Assembly: GCA_902491765.1 (NCBI GenBank)
Contig: CABUIY010000002.1
Location: 62,001-126,000, forward strand
Direction: 5' to 3'
DNA: 64,000 nt
From: an uncultured Collinsella sp.
GTDB taxonomy: Bacteria > Actinomycetota > Coriobacteriia > Coriobacteriales > Coriobacteriaceae
Part shown: piece after piece, positions 8,414 through 16,003 of the stretch
Position numbering within the stretch: position 1 is the stretch's first letter
How the letters are laid out: every line of letters begins with the position of its first letter
The notes under the pieces: generated by a model
The model's input: the letters and a program-made list of their open reading frames with translations, nothing else
What the model was told of the DNA's origin: nothing
The model's database searches: none
Translations under genes and position numbers: made by a program

Positions 8414-9433
8414 GTGGGTGACCGAGGTTTACGTAATGATTCGCGTGAGGTTCGTTGGGGCATTTTGGGCGCTGGGCACATTTCTCATCGATTTGCATCG
8501 TCGCTCAAGAAGGTCGACGGGGCACGGCTGGTGGCTGCGGCCGGCCGCACTCCTGCGCATGTCGAGGAATTTTCCCGAGCGTTTTCGATCGATGCTGCGC
8601 ATAGCCATGCCTCGGCCGATGATAACGGCGATGCGGCTTATGACGCGCTGATTGCCGACCCCGATGTCGACGCAATCTACTTGGCTCTTCCGCATGGCAT
8701 GCATACGCGTTGGGCCTGTCGCGCGCTGCGCGCCGGAAAGGCCGTGCTGTGCGAAAAGCCGGCCGTTTTGAGTGAGGAAGAGGCTCTCTCGATTGCTTCC
8801 ACCTCTCGCGAGCGCGGCGTGCTGTTTATGGAGGCGATGAAGAATCGGTTTTGCCCGATGCGCACTCGCGTGAAGGACTTGCTTGCGTCGGGTGAGCTTG
8901 GCCGTATTGTCTCGATTGAAAGCGTGCAAAAGCTCGATTACGGCGAGCCTCCTTCGGGCTATCTGCTTGATCCGTTGCAGGGCGGCTGTCTATATGATAT
9001 GGGCTGCTATGCAGTCGGTTGGTTTGAGGATTTGCTCGCGGGCGCGTGCGAGGTTTCTTCCCGTGAAGTTCGCTGGCGTGACGTATCGGGCGGCCGCGTC
9101 GATTGGGCCGACGAGATCCATATGAGCGTCGGCGGTATACCCATTCATATGGTGTGCGACGGCAAAGCAACATATGAAAGCCGCTTAACGATTGCCTGTG
9201 AGCGGGGCTCGTTGGAAATCGAGCGGCTCCATCGCCCCGAGCTCGCTCATGTGAAGTATTCCGACGGTCGAACGCTAGAAATAAATGCCCCGTTTGAGGT
9301 CGATGATTTCTACGGCGAAATCCAGCATGCGACGCAGCTCATTCAGGCGGGGAAACTCGAGAGTCCCGTCATGCCCCTTGCCGCCACGCAGCGCTGTGCA
9401 CACATCATCGATGCGATTCGCTTGAAACTTTAG
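8414..9433 (+). CDS. Gfo/Idh/MocA-family oxidoreductase
   Basis: A 339-aa NAD(P)-dependent oxidoreductase. The Rossmann site is WGILGAGHISHRF, the family motif is LCEKPAVLSEEEA, and MEAMKNRFCP follows as in the trans-dihydrodiol/1,5-anhydrofructose branch. It starts at GTG with GGGAGG 5 bases upstream; that ribosome site directly follows inverted repeat A. The substrate is unknown. The downstream neighbour is endonuclease IV, separated by inverted repeat B, so joint function is unlikely. Confidence 0.83.
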   Translation: MGDRGLRNDSREVRWGILGAGHISHRFASSLKKVDGARLVAAAGRTPAHVEEFSRAFSIDAAHSHASADDNGDAAYDALIADPDVDAIYLALPHGMHTRWACRALRAGKAVLCEKPAVLSEEEALSIASTSRERGVLFMEAMKNRFCPMRTRVKDLLASGELGRIVSIESVQKLDYGEPPSGYLLDPLQGGCLYDMGCYAVGWFEDLLAGACEVSSREVRWRDVSGGRVDWADEIHMSVGGIPIHMVCDGKATYESRLTIACERGSLEIERLHRPELAHVKYSDGRTLEINAPFEVDDFYGEIQHATQLIQAGKLESPVMPLAATQRCAHIIDAIRLKL

Positions 9434-9501
9434 GGCGTGGGGGCATGGCGCCAGCGCTTGGAATGCCTGGAGGCCTTTGCTCTTGATGCCCCTTTTATAA
9501 C

Positions 9502-9564
9502 TTGCGGTGGAATACGGTCTGTTTGCGCCAAAATAAGGCACCAATAGACCGTATTTCACCGCAA
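9502..9564. repeat. Long inverted repeat, copy B
   Basis: Arms 9502-9520 and 9546-9564 pair over 19 bp with only one G-U and no mismatch, around a 25-base loop beginning GTTTGCG. Compared with copy A the flanks (CCTTTTATA, CTTG, TGGAATA, CCGCAACTGATG) and loop (TTTGCG, AATA, GGC) are kept while the mid-stem is changed on both sides. It ends 6 bases before the AGGAGG ribosome site region of the endonuclease IV gene. Confidence 0.75.
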
Positions 9565-9585
9565 CTGATGAGGAGGGAGCTGGAG

Positions 9586-10452
9586 ATGCTGACGATCGGG
9601 TGTCATCTTTCGACGACGAAGGGCTATCGGGCGATGGGGGAGACGGCGCTGTCCATTGGCGCCAATACCTTTGCGTTCTTTACGCGCAACCCGCGCGGTG
9701 GCAAGGCAAAAGATCTTGACATGGATGACGTGGCGGCTCTGCGCGAGCTTATGGCGCAAAACGACTTTGGACCGCTGGTGGCGCATGCCCCGTATACCTA
9801 TAACCCCTGCTCCGCTAAGGAGCGGGCGCGCGAGTTTGCCCTGGAGGCCATGGCCGAGGATCTGCAGCGCATGGAAGCACTGCCCGGCAACTACTACAAT
9901 TTTCATCCCGGTGCGCATGTGGGTCAGGGGGCAGACGTCGGCATTCAGATGATTGTTGATACGCTGTGCCAGGTGATGTTTGAGGGACAGCAGACGACGG
10001 TGCTGCTCGAGACCATGGCCGGCAAGGGTACCGAGGTGGGCCGCAGCTTTGAGGAACTGGCGTGCATTATCGAGGGCGTTGCCGCCAAGTGCCCAGAGCT
10101 GTCCGATAAGCTGGGCGTTTGTTTGGATACCTGCCATGTGAGCGATGCCGGCTACGACATCATCCATGATCTGGACGGCGTGCTCGACAAGTTCGACCGC
10201 GTGGTGGGTATCGATCGCTTGCATGCCGTACACATCAACGATTCGAAGAACCCTTGTGGCGCCCATAAAGATCGTCACGAGTGCATCGGCAAGGGATACC
10301 TTGGCAGCGAGGAATTTGGTGGCGGTATGCAGGTTATGCAGAATATTGTATCGAATGGCCACTTGCGTTCGCTGCCGTTTATTTTGGAGACTCCGAACGA
10401 ACTTGCAGGTTATGCAGCTGAAATTAGACTATTAAGGTCATTGCAGCAGTAA
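9586..10452 (+). CDS. nfo: Endonuclease IV (deoxyribonuclease IV, AP endonuclease)
   Basis: A 288-aa TIM-barrel enzyme that nicks DNA 5' to abasic sites in base-excision repair. The three-metal-site motifs are all visible: NFHPGAHVG, LLETMAGKG, VCLDTCHV, HINDSKNPCGAHKDRHE and ILETP. Length is normal for the family. The ATG at 9586 follows AGGAGG with 9-base spacing. The inverted repeat B lies just upstream; no repair gene partners it in an operon. Confidence 0.93.
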   Translation: MLTIGCHLSTTKGYRAMGETALSIGANTFAFFTRNPRGGKAKDLDMDDVAALRELMAQNDFGPLVAHAPYTYNPCSAKERAREFALEAMAEDLQRMEALPGNYYNFHPGAHVGQGADVGIQMIVDTLCQVMFEGQQTTVLLETMAGKGTEVGRSFEELACIIEGVAAKCPELSDKLGVCLDTCHVSDAGYDIIHDLDGVLDKFDRVVGIDRLHAVHINDSKNPCGAHKDRHECIGKGYLGSEEFGGGMQVMQNIVSNGHLRSLPFILETPNELAGYAAEIRLLRSLQQ

Positions 10453-10513
10453 TGACTGTCACAAAGTAGAGTATTCCATTCACGTTATGGGTTTGTTTCA
10501 ATCAGTTTTCTCA

Positions 10514-10542
10514 TTGCAGATTCGTAATTCCGGGTGCATAAT
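10514..10542 (+). promoter_or_regulatory. Promoter of the amino-acid ABC transporter operon
   Basis: -35 TTGCAG (10514-10519) and -10 CATAAT (10537-10542) are spaced by 17 bases, about 58 bases before the first gene. Confidence 0.5.
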
Positions 10543-10599
10543 AGCCAACAGTTTTTGCAGACCTCTGAATCAAACGAGGTCACCGGAAGGAGACTGATT

Positions 10600-11460
10600 A
10601 TGAAGCTGAAGAAGCTTGGCGCATTTGCCGCCACGGGTGCTATGGCACTCGCCCTTGCTCTGACGGGCTGCGGTTCGTCCAACGCCACCTCTGGTTCTGA
10701 TGCCGGTTCCAGCAGCTCTGACGACGCTAAGGTCGAGAAGGTCGACGGCTCCAAGGAGTACGCGCTCGTCAAGGACGGCACGCTGACCGTCGGCACCTCT
10801 GCCGAGTACGCGCCGTTTGAGTACAAGGATGACAACGGCGACTACCAGGGCTTTGACCTTGAGCTCATCAAGGCTATCGGTGACAAGCTGGGTCTGGATG
10901 TCGAGTACGTCAACAATGACTTTGACACGCTGGTTCCGGGCGTCGCTTCGGGCGCCAAGTATGACGTTTCCATCGCGGCTATCACCGACACGCCCGAGCG
11001 TGAGAAGGAAGTCACTTTCTCTGATTCCTACTACATGGACGATCAGGCTATCGTGACCAAGGTCGATAACACCGACATCACGGCCGACAACTACAGCGAG
11101 AAGCTCAACAACGCCGACGCTACCATCATCGTCCAGTCTGGCTCGACCGCCGAGGCCTTTGCCCAGGAGAACTTCCCCAAGGCCAAGATCGTCCCCTACA
11201 AGGACGCCACCGAGTGCTTCAGCGCCCTGCAGTCCGATAAGGGCGACGCCGTAGTCACCAACCGCTCCGTTGCCAGCCAGCTGACCGCCGAGCAGTTCAA
11301 CACCTGCCAGACCATCAAGCAGATCAGCACCGGCGAGGAGTACGCCATCGCCATCAACCAGGGCAACACCAAGCTCAAGGACGACATCAACCAGGCTATC
11401 AAGGACCTGACCGACGACGGTACCGTCGACGCCCTCATGGCTAAGTACAATATCAAGTAA
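10600..11460 (+). CDS. Amino-acid ABC transporter substrate-binding lipoprotein
   Basis: A 286-aa extracellular binding protein of family 3. The signal peptide ends in a lipobox LTGC (residues 21-24), so it is lipid-anchored outside the membrane. After a Ser-rich linker come LTVGTSAEYAPFEYKDDNG and DFDTLVPGVASGAKYDVSIA, the usual polar-amino-acid-binding lobe motifs. The ATG follows GGAAGGAG. It is the first gene of an operon with a permease and an ATPase; the hairpin at 11483-11515 between genes 1 and 2 would let the binding protein be made in excess. The ligand is not identifiable. Confidence 0.9.
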   Translation: MKLKKLGAFAATGAMALALALTGCGSSNATSGSDAGSSSSDDAKVEKVDGSKEYALVKDGTLTVGTSAEYAPFEYKDDNGDYQGFDLELIKAIGDKLGLDVEYVNNDFDTLVPGVASGAKYDVSIAAITDTPEREKEVTFSDSYYMDDQAIVTKVDNTDITADNYSEKLNNADATIIVQSGSTAEAFAQENFPKAKIVPYKDATECFSALQSDKGDAVVTNRSVASQLTAEQFNTCQTIKQISTGEEYAIAINQGNTKLKDDINQAIKDLTDDGTVDALMAKYNIK

Positions 11461-11482
11461 AATAACTACTTGATTGCGCGCG

Positions 11483-11515
11483 GGCCCTTTCCGTTTTGGC
11501 GGAAAGGGCCTTTGC
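11483..11515 (+). terminator. Partial terminator between binding-protein and permease genes
   Basis: GGCCCTTTCCG (11483-11493) pairs with CGGAAAGGGCC (11500-11510), followed by TTTGC. The short T-run inside an operon suggests partial readthrough. Confidence 0.65.
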
Positions 11516-11578
11516 GCTTCTCTTGACGGAGAGCGTTTCCGTCTCGTTTTGCCGGCAACTTCTACGATAGGAGCCACC

Positions 11579-12940
11579 TTGTCTCGACTGAACAAAGGGG
11601 CCGCGGAGCAGCGTTTTCCACTGCCCTCGATGCTCCAAAAGCTGGCCTGTGCCCTGGCTGTGGCGCTCGCCCTGGTATGCGCGGGGGCCTGCGTGCCCAC
11701 GACCGCCCAGGCGCTTGAGACCGCAAAGATTACCGCCCGACCCAATACCGGTTCGGGTAGCGATGTGGTCGGCGGCACCGAGACGCGCATCACTTGGGAA
11801 GTTCAGGCCGATGCCGACGAGGAGCTGAGCGGTCTTTCGCTGACGTTTGTCGACGGCACGACGTTTGGTACCGATGACACGCGATTGACGATGCTCTCGG
11901 GCGAGGACCTCATGGATCGTACGCCCATGAAGCCCACGTGCAAGGCTGACGGCCAGACGCTCAAGATTGACTTTGGCGAGACGGCGCCTGCCGGCGGCTA
12001 TTTCCGCGTCGAGGTTTACGGCGTGACCTTCCCCGTCGAGGGCGGCGATGAGGCCTTTAGCGGCACCTATACGCTCGCCGACGGTTCGACCAAGAAGATC
12101 TCCAAGATTCCGTCGGTGGAGATCAAGGGCGTGACGGCCTTCGATAACTTCCTGGCCGACCTTAAGGAGCAGCCATGGGTCGAGGCGTGGAACTCCAATA
12201 TGTTCCTGCGCCTGTTCCTGAACCCGGTCATTTTGGTCCAGAGCCTGCCGATCGTCTTCAAGGGCTTCCTTATGTCGCTTTCGATCGTGCTCGTGGCGTT
12301 TCCGCTGGCAATTCCCTTTGGCTTTGCCCTGTCGCTTATGCGCATCTCCAAGTCGCGCATCCTGCGCTGCCTCGCCGGCATCTACGTGAATATCATTCGC
12401 GGTACGCCGGCGTTCCTGCAGATCTATATCGCGTTCTTCGGTCTGCCGTTGGCCGGCGTCAAGGTGGACGACTATGTTTTGGGCGTTATCGTCATGGCCA
12501 TGAACTCGTCTGCGTACCTGTGCGAGATCTTCCGTGCCGGTATTCAATCGATCCCCAAGGGCCAAAACGAGGCTGCTCGCTCTCTGGGCATGAATGCCTT
12601 CCAGACGCTGCTCTACGTTATGATTCCGCAGACGTTCCGCAATGTTTTGCCTACGCTGACCAGCGAGTTTATCTTGCTTTACAAGGATACGTCGCTGCTT
12701 GCCGCCGTGGGTGTGGTCGAAATCGTCATGAACGCCCGTACCATCGTGGCCACGACGGGCTCCATTACACCGTACGTGGTTGCCGCCCTGTTCTATCTGG
12801 TCATCACCCTGCCGCTCGCTCGCTTGGTGCGCGGTCTTGAGGCGAGGCTTTTGGGTACGACCGAGACCAAGAAGAAGCGTCCCGCCAAGAGCGCCGGACA
12901 GGTTGTCGCGACGCCTGCCGATCACATCGCCGGTCTGTAA
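11579..12940 (+). CDS. Amino-acid ABC transporter permease with an extracytoplasmic N-terminal domain
   Basis: A 453-aa protein. The C-terminal part (about residues 215-430) is a HisM/GlnP-type permease with the EAA loop EIFRAGIQSIPKGQNEAARS that contacts the ATPase. Unusually, it is preceded by a signal-peptide-like segment (residues 18-46) and about 150 residues of soluble, beta-rich sequence with no recognised domain, which should lie outside the membrane. The TTG at 11579 is the best start: AGGAG lies 5 bases before it. No frameshift separates the parts. The ATPase gene follows after 12 bases. Confidence 0.85.
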   Translation: MSRLNKGAAEQRFPLPSMLQKLACALAVALALVCAGACVPTTAQALETAKITARPNTGSGSDVVGGTETRITWEVQADADEELSGLSLTFVDGTTFGTDDTRLTMLSGEDLMDRTPMKPTCKADGQTLKIDFGETAPAGGYFRVEVYGVTFPVEGGDEAFSGTYTLADGSTKKISKIPSVEIKGVTAFDNFLADLKEQPWVEAWNSNMFLRLFLNPVILVQSLPIVFKGFLMSLSIVLVAFPLAIPFGFALSLMRISKSRILRCLAGIYVNIIRGTPAFLQIYIAFFGLPLAGVKVDDYVLGVIVMAMNSSAYLCEIFRAGIQSIPKGQNEAARSLGMNAFQTLLYVMIPQTFRNVLPTLTSEFILLYKDTSLLAAVGVVEIVMNARTIVATTGSITPYVVAALFYLVITLPLARLVRGLEARLLGTTETKKKRPAKSAGQVVATPADHIAGL

Positions 12941-12952
12941 GGAGGTCCTATC

Positions 12953-13705
12953 ATGAGCGAAACCAATAACTCGAACGAGGTCGTCGTCAGCATTAAGAAC
13001 CTCCAGAAGGCCTTTGGCGATAACGTGGTCCTGCGCGATATCGATCTGGATGTGCATAAGGGCGAGGTCGTCGTAGTTCTGGGTCCTTCGGGCTCGGGCA
13101 AGTCGACGATGCTTCGCTGCATCAATCGTCTGGAGCATCCTACGAGTGGTTCGATTGTCGTCGAGGGCGTGGATGTGTGCGCCAAGGGCGTTGACCTCAA
13201 TAAGGTGCGTACGCACTTGGGCATGGTGTTTCAGCAGTTCAACCTGTTCCCGCACCTGTCGGTCAAAAAGAACGTCATGCTTGCGCAGCAAAAGGTGCTC
13301 AAGCGCAGCAAGGAAGAGGCCGAGAAGATCGCCGTCGAGGAGCTGACCAAGGTCGGTCTTGCCGAGCGTATCGACTTTATGCCGAGCCAGCTCTCGGGCG
13401 GCCAGCAGCAGCGCGTTGCCATCGCCCGCGCCCTGTCGATGAACCCTCACGTTATGCTCTTTGACGAGGCCACGTCGGCGCTCGATCCCGAGCTGGTTCG
13501 CGACGTTCTGGGTGTCATGCGCGACCTGGCACGCGATGGCATGACCATGATCGTCGTGACGCACGAGATGGGCTTTGCCCGCGACGTCGCCGACCGCGTC
13601 GTCTTTATGGACGGCGGCGTCATTGTGGAAGAGGGTACGCCGAGCGAGGTCTTCGACCACCCCAAGAGCGAGCGCACCAAGGCGTTCTTGGGCAATATCT
13701 CGTAG
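12953..13705 (+). CDS. Amino-acid ABC transporter ATP-binding protein
   Basis: A 250-aa GlnQ/HisP-type ATPase that energises the transporter encoded just upstream. Walker A is GPSGSGKST, the Q-loop lies in GMVFQQFNLFP, the signature is LSGGQQQR, Walker B is VMLFDEATSALDPE and the switch histidine is in VVTHEMGFA. GGAGG precedes the ATG. A strong bidirectional hairpin follows. Confidence 0.92.
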   Translation: MSETNNSNEVVVSIKNLQKAFGDNVVLRDIDLDVHKGEVVVVLGPSGSGKSTMLRCINRLEHPTSGSIVVEGVDVCAKGVDLNKVRTHLGMVFQQFNLFPHLSVKKNVMLAQQKVLKRSKEEAEKIAVEELTKVGLAERIDFMPSQLSGGQQQRVAIARALSMNPHVMLFDEATSALDPELVRDVLGVMRDLARDGMTMIVVTHEMGFARDVADRVVFMDGGVIVEEGTPSEVFDHPKSERTKAFLGNIS

Positions 13706-13728
13706 CCGGTTGATGTAACTGCCGTTAT

Positions 13729-13770
13729 AAAAGAGCGGGGGCTGGACTTGAATCCAGCCCCCGCTCTTTT
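13729..13770. terminator. Bidirectional terminator
   Basis: An 18-bp stem (13729-13746 with 13753-13770), flanked by A-run and T-run, lies between the ABC operon and the convergent flavodoxin gene. Confidence 0.9.
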
Positions 13771-13822
13771 GTAGGGATAAGGATGCGCTTTGATGCAGAC
13801 TCTTTTGGAGGTCCTGGGTTCG

Positions 13823-14242
13823 TTACGCGAGCTCGGCTCCGAGGGCCTTGCAAGCGGTCTCGCCCTCATCGTCGGGCGCATCGTAGCAAATGACGGAATC
13901 GACGACATTGACGCCCGCCTCGTCGGCATCGGCCTTCCAGTTGTCCATCCACTCGCCCTCGGCCCACGAATAAGAGCCAAAGAGGACGACCTTCTTATCG
14001 CCGAGGGTCTCCTTGACCTCGTCCCACATAGGCTGGAACTCGTCATACTCAAGCTCCTCGGAACCCATGGCGGGGCAGCCGAAGGCGAAGGCACCATATT
14101 CGGCGGCCTTGTCGGCAGAGAAGTCGGCGCAGGAGATGACCTCTGCCTCGGCGCCGGCACCGGTTGCGCCCTCGGCAACGAAGTTTGCCATGGCCTCGGT
14201 GTTGCCTGTACCGCTCCAGTAGACGACTGCGATCTTGCTCAT
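13823..14242 (-). CDS. Flavodoxin
   Basis: A 139-aa short-chain flavodoxin, an FMN electron carrier that can replace ferredoxin when iron is scarce. The phosphate-binding loop SGTGNTEAM and the later GSYSWAEGEWMDNW isoalloxazine region are present. The ATG at 14242 follows AAAGGAAG; the longer open frame to 14656 is antisense-like and has no similarity. A DUF3793 gene lies 46 bases upstream on the same strand, a pairing I recall from iron-related gene clusters of gut anaerobes. Confidence 0.9.
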   Translation of the reverse strand: MSKIAVVYWSGTGNTEAMANFVAEGATGAGAEAEVISCADFSADKAAEYGAFAFGCPAMGSEELEYDEFQPMWDEVKETLGDKKVVLFGSYSWAEGEWMDNWKADADEAGVNVVDSVICYDAPDDEGETACKALGAELA

Positions 14243-14288
14243 ATGTCTTCCTTTCGGTTGTGCGGCGTGCGGCCGCGTTTTGTATGCT

Positions 14289-14993
14289 CTATCGGGTTGC
14301 CTGGACAAGTTGTCCCAGAGTGCAGCCCTGTTGATAGATGTAGGTAAGGTATTGCGTGCATGCGCGATAGGAATCGAAGGTCGTGAGCGCCTGCTCAACG
14401 TTTGTGTATACCTTCCATGCGCCAAAGACCTTATAGTTTTCGCCGTGCTGGACGATAAACTGATGGACATCTTCGTAGGGATAGCCCAAAAAATAGCCAA
14501 TTTCGTGGGGGAACTCGCATATGCACCCCGTATCGCAGTGCCTATTTCGCGCGAGTGCGCAGACGCTGCCGTCATAGGCGCTTTCTGCGGCATTGCTGCT
14601 TGCCAGCGTGATGCGCGCGGCGAGATGCACCAGGGATGCGGGCAGGTTGTGGACATCGTAACCTTCGGCGGCTAGCGCCGTCGTGGCACGGGGGTCGGAG
14701 AGGTATCGCATGAGGTCCGCAGGGCGGTACACATAGATGAGCGCTCCGCAGGGGCGCCAGACCAAAACGCTCATATGGATTCCGAGTGGCTGGAGCTCGC
14801 GGTTGCATTGGGCTATGACGGCGAGCAGGCGAGAGCGTCGCTCTTCGATATGGGCGGCGCCGGGTTTTCCGTTTTGGTTGGCGTAAACGCCGGGATAGGT
14901 AAAGAGCGATGCCGGCTTGATGCCCTCGAGCGTGGGAGAGCAGTTGCGCACGACTGCTGCCTGAAACGTTGGGATGTCTATGGTTCGAGTCAC
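14289..14993 (-). CDS. DUF3793 family protein
   Basis: A 234-aa cytoplasmic protein that fits the DUF3793 family (TLEGIKPASLF near the N-terminus, CEFPHEIGYFLGYPYEDV near the middle, then GCWKVY-like GAWKVYTN). The biochemical role is unknown. The GTG at 14993 follows GAGGAG; a GTG at 15005 is the alternative. It sits directly upstream of a flavodoxin gene on the same strand, which supports a role linked to iron or redox, but that is context only. Confidence 0.75.
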   Translation of the reverse strand: MTRTIDIPTFQAAVVRNCSPTLEGIKPASLFTYPGVYANQNGKPGAAHIEERRSRLLAVIAQCNRELQPLGIHMSVLVWRPCGALIYVYRPADLMRYLSDPRATTALAAEGYDVHNLPASLVHLAARITLASSNAAESAYDGSVCALARNRHCDTGCICEFPHEIGYFLGYPYEDVHQFIVQHGENYKVFGAWKVYTNVEQALTTFDSYRACTQYLTYIYQQGCTLGQLVQATR

Positions 14994-15085
14994 GGCGCTC
15001 CTCACGGATCTAAACTGTTAGCCTAGGAAAACTTATACACGAAAGTAAGCCATGGTCAACAAAAAAGTTTGAAGCGGGAAACTAA

Positions 15086-15138
15086 TTGACCGAACGGACA
15101 TGATTTTGGGTTAAGATGGGGACACCCCATGGGGGTAT
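15086..15138 (+). promoter_or_regulatory. Promoter region with CsoR-like operator
   Basis: A palindrome ACACCCCATGGGGGTAT (15122-15138) matches the GC-rich dyad typical of copper-sensing CsoR operators. Upstream are TTGACC (15086-15091) and TAAGAT (15112-15117) with an overlong 20-base spacing, so the promoter call is weaker than the operator. The regulated gene starts at 15168. Confidence 0.5.
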
Positions 15139-15167
15139 CTAGATAGGGCTACTTGAAAGGGGAACGC

Positions 15168-15551
15168 ATGAGTGACTTGCTCAACCCTGCGAATCTCATC
15201 GTGCTGGCCGTCATTGCCGTCGGCATGTTTTTTGGACTGCGTCGCATTGCCGCTTCGACACACGGGAAGAGTTGCTGCAGCGATGGCGCGAGCGGCAAGA
15301 AAGCCAAAAAGGTTGTTGTGGTGGATACCGATGCATCGCACTACCCCTATAGCGATGAGCTACTCATCGGTGGCATGAGCTGTGACGGCTGCGCTCAGAA
15401 TGTAGCCAATGCCCTCAATGCACTGGATGGCGTGTGGGCAACGGTGACGTATGCGGACCACACAGCGCGCGTGCGCTCCAAGCGGCCGATCGATCGCGGT
15501 GTCCTTGAGGCTGCCGTGAGAGATGCGGGTTACTACGTCATGACGCTGTAG
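15168..15551 (+). CDS. Membrane-anchored heavy-metal-associated (HMA) domain protein
   Basis: A 127-aa protein with an N-terminal transmembrane helix (about residues 7-25), a short cysteine-bearing linker (KSCCSDGASGKK) and a C-terminal HMA domain with the metal site GGMSCDGCAQNV. It most likely binds and hands over Cu(I) at the membrane. The ATG follows AAAGGGG. The CsoR-like palindrome upstream independently suggests copper. No P-type ATPase is in this window. Confidence 0.82.
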   Translation: MSDLLNPANLIVLAVIAVGMFFGLRRIAASTHGKSCCSDGASGKKAKKVVVVDTDASHYPYSDELLIGGMSCDGCAQNVANALNALDGVWATVTYADHTARVRSKRPIDRGVLEAAVRDAGYYVMTL

Positions 15552-15577
15552 GCCTTGCCTTGGATGCGCGTCCTTGT

Positions 15578-16003
15578 CTAGGCTCGTCCGCGTAGCTCGA
15601 TGTCCTGGATGTCGTCGAAGTCGATGGCGATATCTTTGAGCTTGAGGAGTTTGAAAGCAGGGAGCGCCTCGTCGAGGATGCCGGTGCGGCTGCGATAGCC
15701 GTATGTATCGTAATAGGTGACACGAACCAAGTCGCCACGCTTGAGGCCCTCGAGCTTTTTCGAAAGTTCGAGGGCTTTTTCTTCTGTGAGTTCGCATTTT
15801 GGCTCGGCGGTGATCTCTTGTTTACGCACGAGCTCGTAGTATCCCGTGAGGGCGGCAAAGGGCATAAACTGCGCGGCACGGCCGGCACGGACGGTGCCGT
15901 TGGCGGTGAGCTTTGGGTCGGCGGAGCGACGTCTTCCCTCGGGGTCCGCTAGGCGTTCAAAAGGTGTCGGTGGCCGCATCGGCTGTTGTTGGGACTTAGG
16001 CAC
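15578..16003 (-). CDS. YolD-like protein, partner of the Y-family polymerase
   Basis: A 141-aa protein of YolD type (RAAQFMPFAALTGYYELVR is the recognisable core). YolD-like genes commonly sit next to UV-repair polymerases; their role is not settled. The GTG at 16003 is chosen because GGAGG lies 5 bases before it; this ribosome site is inside the last codons of the polymerase gene, and the two genes overlap by 8 bases, so translation is probably coupled. Confidence 0.8.
   Translation of the reverse strand: MPKSQQQPMRPPTPFERLADPEGRRRSADPKLTANGTVRAGRAAQFMPFAALTGYYELVRKQEITAEPKCELTEEKALELSKKLEGLKRGDLVRVTYYDTYGYRSRTGILDEALPAFKLLKLKDIAIDFDDIQDIELRGRA

Noticed and set aside
11453..13660. 735-codon frame opposite the ABC transporter genes
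   Set aside because: It runs antisense across two well-supported genes and through their intergenic signals, with no recognisable domain.
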